Positions 23,445 to 31,015 of a DNA stretch of 31,015 nt are shown piece after piece (position 1 is the stretch's first letter; every line of letters begins with the position of its first letter). This DNA is from SLLW01 sp964388615 (GTDB taxonomy: Bacteria > Bacteroidota > Rhodothermia > Balneolales > Natronogracilivirgulaceae): NCBI GenBank assembly GCA_964388615.1, contig CAYMBG010000020.1, positions 1-31,015 on the forward strand, written 5' to 3'. A program made the translations under genes and the position numbers. The notes below the pieces were generated by a model that was not told the DNA's origin, did not search any database, and worked only from the letters and a program-made list of their open reading frames with translations.

Positions 23445-25235
23445 TTAGCATGGGAAAGTGGCATCGACTCTCAGTCCGCCGGTATCCGGCCCCGAGAAAG
23501 CGAGCTTACAACGAATCTGCTTGGCCAGTCCGTGAATGATGGTGTATCCGAAACTGCTGGGATTGTTCAGCCGGTCGAGGTCCGGTACACCCTTCCCATT
23601 ATCCTGAATGACAAGGCGATGAGCATCTCCTTCTTTCCTGAAAGTAATAGCGATGCTTCCGGACTCCTGATCTGAAAAGGCATGTTTGTAGGAGTTGGTC
23701 AGCGATTCATTGATGAGCAGCGTAAAGGGGATGGAGGTGTTGATATCCAGCAATATGTCATCACATTCCAGGTCAACTGTGATCTCTTTGTCGGCTGGTT
23801 TGTAGATATTCTGCAGATCAGTAACGAGTCGCTGGATCAAGTCTCTGGTGTTGATTTCTGAAAAATTCTTGCTTTGATAGACCAGTTCATGTACCAGTCC
23901 CATGGACTTGATACGGCTTTGAAGATCTTGAATCAATATTTCAGGGTGCTGGTCGCCGTTTTCAAATCCGGTTTGAAGTTCAAGCAGACTGGTAATGATG
24001 GCCATGTTATTTTTAACCCGGTGATGTATCTCCGAAAGCAGTACATTTTTTTCTTCCAGGTTTTTCAGAATCATCTCTTCGGCTTTCTTGCGCTCGGTAA
24101 TATCCTCTTTAACCGCAAGAAAATTACTAATAATGCCATGATCGTTTTTTATCGGGGAGATGGAAGCGGACTCCCAGTAAAGCTCGCCGTTCTTTTTTCG
24201 ATTTTTCAGCTCGCCCCTCCATACTTCCCCGGAAGTAATGGTCTTCCAAAGTTCCTTGTAGTAGTCATCCGGCTGCTCACCCGATTTTAAGATCCGGGGG
24301 TTTTGATTAATGGCTTCTTGGTAGGAGTAACCGGTAACAGAAAGAAATTTCGGGTTGACATATTGAATGTGCCCCTCAAGGTCGGTTATGATAACACTTG
24401 CCGGACTCTGCTCTACCGCCTGGGAAAGTTTTCGAAGCTGACTCTCTGCTTTCTTTTTTTCGGTGACATCGTGTACGATAGAGTGCAAGTATTCTTTGCC
24501 TTTGATAGTTATGTGACTGCTGAAAACCTCCACATCAACTATGGACCTGTCCGCTTTGCGGTGCTTGAAATTAAAGTGACTTTTGTTTTGCTCTCTTGCC
24601 TTTTTTATTTCGGTTTTTGTTGTGGATACCGGAAAGATGTTTATTTCCGAGATAGTCATCTCTTCCAGCGCTGTTTTAGAGTAGCCATAAAATTCTGCGG
24701 CTGCTTTGTTGGCTTCAACAATTTTTCCATTATCCGGATCGATGATAAGTTTGACTGCGGCGTGATTGTCAAACAGGTTCCGAAACTTTTCTTCACTCTC
24801 TTTGATCTGTTGCTCGGCACGTTTGCGGATCTCGATTTCCCTGGATTTTTCAAGTGCGCGTTTGACGGCAAATGGGAGGCGTTGCATCCTGTCTTTGAGC
24901 ACATAGTCCACGGCGCCGAATTTCAACAGATCGATCGCAGTTTCTTCTCCCATGGATCCTGATAAGCAGATCAGGGGGGTGTCCGGGGATAGGTGAGAAC
25001 AGATATCTAAAGCAGCGAATGCATTAAAACCGGGCAGTTTGAAGTCGGATATGATGATATCATAGTTCTGACTGCGAAGGGCCGAAGTAAAATCTTCTTC
25101 GGTTACAGCGTGAGTGCAGCTCAGGTCATAACCGGCTTCGATCAAAAAATCCTCAATCAGTTCCAGGTCAGCTTCAGAGTCTTCCAATATCAGTGCATTG
25201 ATCCGGATACCGTGAATATCGCCTTCATTTTTCAT
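23445..25235 (-). CDS. Hybrid histidine kinase, REC-PAS-PAS-HisKA_2-HATPase
   Basis: 596 residues, cytoplasmic, no membrane helix. An N-terminal receiver (1-125) has its acidic residues at Glu18/Asp19, phospho-acceptor Asp64 (IISDFKLPG) and Lys114, so it looks functional. Two PAS domains follow (about 148-260 and 265-382, each ending DVTEKK or DITERK). Then comes the HisKA_2 dimerisation helix NVLLSEIHHRVKNNMAIITS (397-416) with His404/405 as phosphate site, and HATPase_c with NE at 509-510 and DNGKG (545-549). The gene starts 3 bases after the response-regulator stop, so it belongs to the same operon. It receives phosphate at its own N-terminus, presumably from another kinase, and senses through PAS. 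Confidence 0.9.
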   Translation of the reverse strand: MKNEGDIHGIRINALILEDSEADLELIEDFLIEAGYDLSCTHAVTEEDFTSALRSQNYDIIISDFKLPGFNAFAALDICSHLSPDTPLICLSGSMGEETAIDLLKFGAVDYVLKDRMQRLPFAVKRALEKSREIEIRKRAEQQIKESEEKFRNLFDNHAAVKLIIDPDNGKIVEANKAAAEFYGYSKTALEEMTISEINIFPVSTTKTEIKKAREQNKSHFNFKHRKADRSIVDVEVFSSHITIKGKEYLHSIVHDVTEKKKAESQLRKLSQAVEQSPASVIITDLEGHIQYVNPKFLSVTGYSYQEAINQNPRILKSGEQPDDYYKELWKTITSGEVWRGELKNRKKNGELYWESASISPIKNDHGIISNFLAVKEDITERKKAEEMILKNLEEKNVLLSEIHHRVKNNMAIITSLLELQTGFENGDQHPEILIQDLQSRIKSMGLVHELVYQSKNFSEINTRDLIQRLVTDLQNIYKPADKEITVDLECDDILLDINTSIPFTLLINESLTNSYKHAFSDQESGSIAITFRKEGDAHRLVIQDNGKGVPDLDRLNNPSSFGYTIIHGLAKQIRCKLAFSGPDTGGLRVDATFPC

Positions 25236-25238
25236 AGA

Positions 25239-25676
25239 TCATGATCCAGGAGGTTGTTCGTTAATCAAAGCCCAGAAAAACCCGATTTTTTTAACGGAGG
25301 ACATAAAGTCTTTGAAATTAACCGGTTTTACAACATAAGCGTTCGCTCCAAGTTCATAACATTTTTCCAGGTCGGGCTCTTCCCGTGAAGAGGTCAGCAT
25401 AACAACCGGCAGGTGTTTCAGTTTTTCATCGTTTCGGATTGCTTGAAGCACTTCAATGCCATCCATGCGTGGCATTTTGATATCGAGCAAGACAACAGCC
25501 GGTTGCCCCTGGTTTCGATTTTGGAAACGGCCGTCGTACTGTAAGTATTCCATAGCTTCCACTCCGTCATTTACGGCAATAACCTTGTTGGCAAGATTTT
25601 GTTCTGAGAGGGCCTCAATGGTAAGCTCCACATCCTGTGGATTGTCTTCGACAAGTAAAATGGTTTTAACTTCCAT
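25239..25676 (-). CDS. Stand-alone response regulator (CheY/Rcp1 type)
   Basis: 145 residues, a single receiver domain: acidic Glu10/Asp11, phospho-acceptor Asp65 (VVLLDIKMPR), Thr95/Ser96 and Lys117 (VVKPVN). The length and the GRFQNR insert before the third strand are typical of Rcp1-like regulators that accompany phytochrome-class kinases. There is no output domain, so it passes phosphate on or acts by protein binding. Its ATG overlaps the stop of the upstream kinase (TAATG) and its stop lies 3 bases before the next kinase, so kinase, regulator and kinase are one operon. The adjoining SVSHDLRAPLRH-type kinase is the natural partner. Confidence 0.93.
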   Translation of the reverse strand: MEVKTILLVEDNPQDVELTIEALSEQNLANKVIAVNDGVEAMEYLQYDGRFQNRNQGQPAVVLLDIKMPRMDGIEVLQAIRNDEKLKHLPVVMLTSSREEPDLEKCYELGANAYVVKPVNFKDFMSSVKKIGFFWALINEQPPGS

Positions 25677-28021
25677 TATGATTCGGGATTAGGATTGTGG
25701 GGTAGAGTGAAAAACAGAGTGGCTCCCTGATTTTGCTGCGCCTCCGCCCAAACACGTCCATGATGTTTGTGAACGATGCGCCTTACATTGGCAAGGCCGA
25801 TACCGGTTCCCTCGAACTCGGCGGAGCTGTGTAGTCGCTGGAATACGCCAAATAGGTTATTGGCATATTTCATATCGAAGCCCACCCCGTTGTCACGGAC
25901 GAAAAACACCTTAAACTCTTCCTTTTCATGGTAACCGATCTCAATGGAGGCTTCCGGATTTTTACCGGTATATTTTACCGCATTTTCAAGCAGGTTGATC
26001 CACACTTGCTTAAGCAGGGAATGATCGCCATATACCGTTGGCAATGGGGTTATTTCCCATTTTATGTTTCGGTCTTTTGTCTCTTTCTCAATCATTTCAA
26101 GCACTTCCCGGACCAAAGCATTCATGTTTACATCGGATATTTTTAATTCTTTTCGGCCCGTCCTTGAAAATTGGAGCAATTCATCGATAAGCGTTCCCAT
26201 GTGTTTCGCCGAATAGGTTACGGTATCCAGATAGTGCCGGGCTTTGTCAGGCAGCTCATCGCCGAATCGGTTGTTCAGGAGCTCAACATAACCGTTTATG
26301 TGCCTCAAAGGAGCACGCAGGTCATGTGATACCGAGTAGGAGAAAGCCTCCAGTTCTTTGTTGGAAGCTTCGAGTTGTGCGGTGCGCTCTTTTACTCTGT
26401 TTTCAAGATCTTTATTCAGCTGTTGGATTTTCCTTTCCGCCCGTTTTTCCTCCGTGATATCCGCATAAGTCCCGAGAACCCCGATAATTTCCTCTTTGGC
26501 GTTTTTCAGGGGCACTTTGCAAGTGCGTAATGTTTTTTCCCGTCCATCGGGGGTGCTTTGGGGTTCTTCGAAGAACAATTTGGACCGACCGGTTGTTATG
26601 ACTTCCAGATCGTCCTTGTTGTATTGGTCCGCCTGGGGTATCCAGGGAATTTCCTGATCATTTCTGCCAATAATGGAATCCGGTGTGCTCACCCCTAAAT
26701 CTACGGCAAATGCATGATTGCAGCCTAAATAGTTCAGGTCACGGTCCTTCCAGAATACCCGGGTGGGAATGGTGTCCAAAACCGTTTTGAGAAAGTTCCG
26801 GGACTCGCGCAGAGCCTCTTCGTTTCTTTTGCGTTCGGTGATCACTTCGGTGTAAACGATGATACCGCCTATGGATCCATCCATTTCGTACCAGGGCCGG
26901 CATTCCCAACGCGTCCAGTCAACGCTGCCATCCTCCCGGTAGAAAAGGTCATCTTCAGCACTCAAAACTTCTCCGGCCAGTGCCTTTTGATGCACATCCC
27001 GCCATTTTTGGGGAATATCCGGGAACACGTCATAGTGGTGCCTGCCGATAATTTCTTTCTCATTGACCTTGTACTCATCCAGGTAGCGCTGGCTGACATA
27101 GATATAGTTGAGTTCACGGTCGTGTACGGCTACGGCACTTCTGTTATGCTGGATGATGTAATCCATCAGCTTGTTTGAGTGGATCAGTTTCTGCTCGCTT
27201 TTGCGTAAAGCGTTTTTCACCTTTTTTTGCCTGCTGATATGGCCGATTCGCTCGGCTAAGGCACCAATTAGCAGGCTCTCCTCGGGTAGAAAAGGGTTAT
27301 TATTGGAATTGAAGATGTGATCGGTGTATCCGACTTCAATTTTGCCGATGACAGTGTTATCGATTTGAACCGGTCTGGATAACTTTGTTTCTGTCTCCAC
27401 AAAGTTATCGGTTTGAAACGTTTGGTCATCGATTTCAATCCTGGCCCACGCCCATTCCGGATACTGCATACTTTCGGGTAAGGAGAGGGTGATATGCCGA
27501 TATATTTCATCGAGTGTTACGTGCTCTTTTTCAACAATTTCAGAAAAGCGATAAAGTGCCTTGAGTTCTTTCCTGCGTTCTTTTGCCTGCAAAAAAGCAT
27601 CGTTACGCATTTTTTGTTCATGGATGATGCTGCTATGTGCTTCAAAAAGACGCAAGGCCATCGTGATGGATATATCCAGTTGAGCGGGATCGGCGTCAGG
27701 TGTCACAAACCCATAAGGAGTAGTATTGTTGATGATCTCAATGGTTTTGGTGTCCTGTTTTGAAGCGATAAAGATGAGTGGCACTTTCGGGGATTCCAAA
27801 ATTTTTTCCGCCAATTGAATGCCGGTCACCGGCTCGTCGGGAAGAAGATCCATTATGACAAGGTCCAATCCGGGCGAGTTATTCACCATTTCAGGAGCTT
27901 CCACGGACCGATCAGGCTGGATTACACGGTAGCCCCTTTCTTGGAGCTTGTCATGTATGCTTTTGGAAGGTTTGGTTTGATTATCAACCAGAAGCAGGGT
28001 TAACGGATGGTTTTTGCTCAT
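25676..28021 (-). CDS. Hybrid histidine kinase, REC-GAF-like-PAS-PAS-HisKA-HATPase
   Basis: 781 residues, soluble. A receiver-like domain (1-127) keeps Asp58 (VIMDLL) and Ser87 but lacks the usual second acidic residue (VDN at 12-14) and has VTP (106-108) where the conserved Lys should lie, so it may be a pseudo-receiver. A GAF-like sensory module (about 155-265, LPESMQYPEWAWARIEI then IGKIEVGYT) follows, then PAS (280-397) and PAS (405-525), a coiled coil (525-560), the phytochrome-type HisKA SYSVSHDLRAPLRHINGY (561-578) with His566, and HATPase_c with NLLENA, DNGVGF and GTGIGLANV. The next gene is the Rcp1-like regulator, whose start overlaps this stop. No chromophore-binding phytochrome domain is visible. 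Confidence 0.9.
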   Translation of the reverse strand: MSKNHPLTLLLVDNQTKPSKSIHDKLQERGYRVIQPDRSVEAPEMVNNSPGLDLVIMDLLPDEPVTGIQLAEKILESPKVPLIFIASKQDTKTIEIINNTTPYGFVTPDADPAQLDISITMALRLFEAHSSIIHEQKMRNDAFLQAKERRKELKALYRFSEIVEKEHVTLDEIYRHITLSLPESMQYPEWAWARIEIDDQTFQTDNFVETETKLSRPVQIDNTVIGKIEVGYTDHIFNSNNNPFLPEESLLIGALAERIGHISRQKKVKNALRKSEQKLIHSNKLMDYIIQHNRSAVAVHDRELNYIYVSQRYLDEYKVNEKEIIGRHHYDVFPDIPQKWRDVHQKALAGEVLSAEDDLFYREDGSVDWTRWECRPWYEMDGSIGGIIVYTEVITERKRNEEALRESRNFLKTVLDTIPTRVFWKDRDLNYLGCNHAFAVDLGVSTPDSIIGRNDQEIPWIPQADQYNKDDLEVITTGRSKLFFEEPQSTPDGREKTLRTCKVPLKNAKEEIIGVLGTYADITEEKRAERKIQQLNKDLENRVKERTAQLEASNKELEAFSYSVSHDLRAPLRHINGYVELLNNRFGDELPDKARHYLDTVTYSAKHMGTLIDELLQFSRTGRKELKISDVNMNALVREVLEMIEKETKDRNIKWEITPLPTVYGDHSLLKQVWINLLENAVKYTGKNPEASIEIGYHEKEEFKVFFVRDNGVGFDMKYANNLFGVFQRLHSSAEFEGTGIGLANVRRIVHKHHGRVWAEAQQNQGATLFFTLPHNPNPES

Positions 28022-28428
28022 CAGCAGACTTCTGTTTTATAAAATGGTACAGCACTCCCGGAGGGTTATGGACTTATGACATTAAGGTTGCCGGATATAT
28101 CGAGTGCCTGATCTGAATATATTACTGCAGGTAAACCGTGTTGCAAAGTAGAAGGATTTCGATTCAATAGTTTGAGAAAAGCGCTTCTAACTTCAAGTAA
28201 AATGTAGTTTTAAGCGGCTAAAAGCAAGAGTGCAGGAGTGTTTGTGAAGGAATTATCGATTGGATGGTTTTCAGGTACGTGTTGGTGTCCACGTAAGTAC
28301 ATGCTAATAATGGACATGATTAAGTTACTGATCAAGGAACGTTGTGTTGCTTTGGGGGTTCGGGCCAGAATGATTGCAGTGGAGGTCGTTACAATCCTGT
28401 TTTGAAGCGTGATTTATGATCTCGAAAT
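28022..28428. other. Intergenic region, 407 bp, upstream of the kinase operon
   Basis: Holds the leader and presumably the promoter (on the minus strand) of the kinase-regulator-kinase operon, and the end of the partial kinase gene. No terminator, tRNA or recognisable RNA was found. A 31-codon ORF at 28310-28405 (+) looks accidental. Confidence 0.5.
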
Positions 28429-31015
28429 TTATGATTTCGAACCGTCATGTTGTTCCGTCATTCCGGGAATCCACAAAGTCACTTTAAATCCTCCCTCCGG
28501 CGGAGAAGAATATTCGATCTTCCCTTTCAGTTGATGAGTCAGCCCCTGAATAATGGTTAGACCCAGGCTTTTCGGATTATTAAGTTGCCCGTGATCAGGC
28601 ACACCTTTTCCATTATCTGCAACCACAAATCGATACCCGTTTTCTTTCACTTCAAATAACACATCGATATTGCAGGACTGGCGACCTGTAAAGGCATGTT
28701 TGAAGGCATTTGAAATCACCTCATTGGCCAAAAGAGTAAATGGTACCGACTTGTTTACGTCCAGCATAATTGGATCGGAATGGACTTGAATGGAAATGTT
28801 CTTATCCTGTGCCCGATAAATCTCGCCCAGATGACCTGCCAGACGTTGAAGTAGCTTATCAGCACTAATTTCAGCAAAATTACTGGATTCATAGACCAGT
28901 TCATGGACCATAGCCATGGATTGGATCCGGTTTTTCGTATCAAGCAGCAGGTTTTTGGTATCTTTCCGCGGATCAAAAAATTCGGTCTGAAGTTCAAGCA
29001 GACTGGAAATGACCGCCATATTGTTTTTTACACGGTGATGAATCTCGACAAGCAGTACATTTTTTTCCTCGAGGTTGCGATGTATCTGAATCTCAGCAAG
29101 CTTGCGCTCGGTGATATCACGCCCGATACCAACCATACCCATTATTACACCATTTTGGTCATGCAGGGGCACTTTGGTAGTAAGATTCCATTTAACCTCC
29201 CCGTTCGGCCTGACTATTTTCTCTTCCCTGTTCACCACAGATTCGCCATGCTTCAATACCTGCTGGTCGTCCTCGAATAATGTCTTCGCTATTTCGGGGG
29301 GATAGATGTCGAAATCCGTTTTGCCGATCAGATCTTCTTCTCTCTCAAAGCCAATATTATGGTAATTGGTTTTATTGGCAATAAACTTTCGAGTTTCCAT
29401 ATCCTTTGCATATATGGAATCGGGAATACTATCAATGATGGTACGCAACAGTAATCGTTCCTGATTAAGCTTTTTTTCCGCTTGCTTGCGTGCGGTTACA
29501 TCCCAGACAGTGGATACCATTAATTGACTTTCCGGCAGTGGAATATTGCTGGCGCAAATGTAAAACGGGCCTTTCTCACCCCGTGTAAACGGGATATCTT
29601 CCCAGTACATTCGATCCGGGTCACCACTTTCACAATCCTCCAATACTCTTTTTCTTATTTTTTGGCGAAACTCCGGGTCTTCATAAACCACTTTCCAGAA
29701 GGCATCCGGTTTGGAAAGCGCCTGTCTTGTCGTCCGATAGATTTCCGGAAATTTGTCATTCATGTAACGAAATTCTACAGGGGGATTCGCCGAGTTCACC
29801 GCTATGCCAAGGGGAAGGTGATCCATGATCGTCTTGTTCAATTCTTCCTGTTCCCGCAGGGCCTGCTCGGTCCGCATACGTCCGGTGATGTAACCAACCC
29901 TTTCTGCAAAAGCGTCAATAAGCCATTGCTCTTCCGGAAGAAATGAATGCCGGCGTTTATCCGGGATTTTTTCAGTATAACCCACTTCGATTTTGCCTGC
30001 CTCAACCCTGTTTACATAGACAGGTGCGGATTGCTTCCATTTCGTTTCTGTAAAGTTTGGCGTACGAAACTCACGGTTGTCAATCACTATTCTTGCACAA
30101 GTGATTTCAGGGTATTGGTAGCTTTTTGGCAGAATCTCAGTAATTTCCTGATAAATTTCATCCAGAGTAATGTTTTTCCTTTCAATGATTCCGGACAGGA
30201 TGTAAAAAGCGTACAGCTCTTTATTGCGTTCTCTGAGTTGTTGCTCTGCCTGCTTGCGCCTGGAAATATCCTCGAATGTGGCATAAACCTGAAACGGTTT
30301 CTCTCCATCGGGATGATAAAGGGGGACAGCTGTAATAGACAACCAGATATATCTATTTTTTTCCGGAATGAAGACCCCTCTGGTGACCGGGCCGACTTTT
30401 TTTCCTGTTCGCAAAGCTGTCATGGCAGGGTGATTGGCTCCGGATACTTTCCTGCCATTTTCCGTTATCATTTTCCATCTCGGGTCCATGGAGGTCTTGC
30501 CTCTCATCTGATCGAAAGTCAATCCAAGGATTTTCTCCGAAGCCGGGTTGGCATATGAAATAGTCCCATCGGCATCCTGATAAATAACACCTGGAGACAT
30601 GGTCTCGAAAAAATGGCGGTGCCTTTCTTCACTCTTATGTAACGCTTCCTCGGCCTGTTTGCGCTCGGCCAGTTCTTTCTCTTTGGTTTTTTCCTCCTCA
30701 AACAGACGCAAGGCCATTTTGATGCTCATATTCCAAATCGCACTGCCGCTGTTCCTTTCCACAAAACCGTAAGAGGTAGTGTTCTCTATTTTTTTTACGG
30801 TTTCCGGATCGTGGCAGGTTAATATAAAAACGATCGGCAGGTCATGGTTTTTCAGAATAAGTTCAGCGACCTGGGCCCCATCCATTCCGGTACCGGGGTA
30901 GATGTCCATGAGGACAAGGTCGATACCGGATTTTTTATCGACAGCTTCGAGTGCCTGTTCACCCGAATAAGCCGGAATGACCTTGTAACCGAACAATTCA
31001 AGATCATTCTTACAG
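28429..31015 (-). CDS. Hybrid histidine kinase, REC-PAS-GAF-like-PAS-PAS-HisKA_2-HATPase, start missing
   Basis: At least 861 residues; the frame is open to the window edge (CKNDLELFGYKV at the cut), so TTG 30996 is internal and the first receiver strand lies outside. Numbering from that TTG: receiver with Asp31 (LVLMDIYPG), Thr60, and Arg81 (GFVERNSG) in place of the conserved Lys; PAS (about 122-250); GAF-like module (258-372, YQYPEITCARIVI, then AGKIEVGYTEK); PAS (382-505); PAS (512-632); HisKA_2 NVLLVEIHHRVKNNMAVISS (646-665) with His653/654; HATPase_c ending DNGKGVP (794-800). It is soluble. The kinase half closely resembles the kinase at 23445-25235, and the GAF-like module resembles the kinase at 25676-28021. 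It lies upstream of that operon on the same strand. Confidence 0.9.
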   Translation of the reverse strand, partial: CKNDLELFGYKVIPAYSGEQALEAVDKKSGIDLVLMDIYPGTGMDGAQVAELILKNHDLPIVFILTCHDPETVKKIENTTSYGFVERNSGSAIWNMSIKMALRLFEEEKTKEKELAERKQAEEALHKSEERHRHFFETMSPGVIYQDADGTISYANPASEKILGLTFDQMRGKTSMDPRWKMITENGRKVSGANHPAMTALRTGKKVGPVTRGVFIPEKNRYIWLSITAVPLYHPDGEKPFQVYATFEDISRRKQAEQQLRERNKELYAFYILSGIIERKNITLDEIYQEITEILPKSYQYPEITCARIVIDNREFRTPNFTETKWKQSAPVYVNRVEAGKIEVGYTEKIPDKRRHSFLPEEQWLIDAFAERVGYITGRMRTEQALREQEELNKTIMDHLPLGIAVNSANPPVEFRYMNDKFPEIYRTTRQALSKPDAFWKVVYEDPEFRQKIRKRVLEDCESGDPDRMYWEDIPFTRGEKGPFYICASNIPLPESQLMVSTVWDVTARKQAEKKLNQERLLLRTIIDSIPDSIYAKDMETRKFIANKTNYHNIGFEREEDLIGKTDFDIYPPEIAKTLFEDDQQVLKHGESVVNREEKIVRPNGEVKWNLTTKVPLHDQNGVIMGMVGIGRDITERKLAEIQIHRNLEEKNVLLVEIHHRVKNNMAVISSLLELQTEFFDPRKDTKNLLLDTKNRIQSMAMVHELVYESSNFAEISADKLLQRLAGHLGEIYRAQDKNISIQVHSDPIMLDVNKSVPFTLLANEVISNAFKHAFTGRQSCNIDVLFEVKENGYRFVVADNGKGVPDHGQLNNPKSLGLTIIQGLTHQLKGKIEYSSPPEGGFKVTLWIPGMTEQHDGSKS

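Noticed and set aside
24303..24962. 219-codon ORF on the + strand
   Set aside because: Antisense shadow of the PAS and receiver coding sequence of the kinase; Phe- and Cys-rich and without motifs.
28310..28405. 31-codon ORF beginning MDMIKLLIKERCVALGVRAR in the intergenic region
   Set aside because: Too short, no Shine-Dalgarno, no recognised relative; possible remnant of a gene but not supportable.
28423..28439. CGAAAT/ATTTCG hairpin overlapping the stop of the partial kinase
   Set aside because: Six AT-rich pairs without a T-run; likely chance.
1..31015. CRISPR arrays, tRNA or rRNA genes, insertion sequences, phage genes
   Set aside because: None seen on reading both strands; intergenic stretches show no regular direct repeats, cloverleaf signatures or transposase motifs.

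Overview
The window looks like a scaffold from a draft or metagenome-assembled genome of a member of the Bacteroidota/Balneolota-Rhodothermota (FCB) lineage. The reasons are two secreted proteins ending in a type IX secretion (T9SS) sorting domain with the YPNPFNP signature, several lipoproteins, several DUF1080 (3-keto-disaccharide hydrolase fold) proteins, weak Shine-Dalgarno usage, and N-terminal-receiver PAS histidine kinases. A Balneolota-like marine or saline heterotroph is my best guess, not a proof. Three runs of exactly 100 N (1327-1426, 11272-11371, 13222-13321) are scaffold gaps of unknown true size, and two of them cut genes.

Layout. 1-199 (-): start of a secreted Gfo/Idh/MocA oxidoreductase. 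554-2991 (+): GLUG-repeat surface protein(s) with T9SS signal, broken by a gap. 3125-3946 (-): DUF1080 lipoprotein. 4265-8977 (+): a three-gene operon of ABC ATPase, fused double-FtsX permease and AttH/CrtC-like lipocalin protein, resembling AttEFGH. 9000-10962 (-): a GHMP kinase most like glucuronokinase, overlapping a GalU-type nucleotidyltransferase, probably a UDP-glucuronate salvage pair. 11372-12235 (+): SDF-family symporter missing its N-terminus. 12242-13063 (-): second DUF1080 lipoprotein with an unusual Cys-bearing tail. 13697-15762 (+): Tat-type Gfo/Idh/MocA oxidoreductase followed by a third DUF1080 protein. 15886-17724 (+): large T9SS-exported protein made of two copies of one unit. 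17884-19488 (+): GH13 alpha-amylase lipoprotein. 19545-21183 (+): membrane-anchored hypothetical and orphan lipoprotein. 21225-22190 (-): nitrilase-family hydrolase. 22309-23298 (-): fourth DUF1080 protein, with an extra N-terminal domain. 23445-31015 (-): a signalling block of three N-terminal-receiver histidine kinases plus a stand-alone Rcp1-type response regulator.

How it may work together. Envelope and secreted sugar chemistry dominates: two oxidoreductases that could make 3-keto sugars, four DUF1080 proteins of the fold now linked to 3-keto-glycoside cleavage, an amylase, a glucuronate activation pair and a carboxylate/amino-acid-type symporter. The genes sit in many short, opposed transcription units rather than one operon, so the pathway link is an inference. 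The kinase block is a separate unit; nothing in the sequence connects it to the sugar genes. No tRNA, rRNA, CRISPR array, insertion sequence or prophage was recognised.
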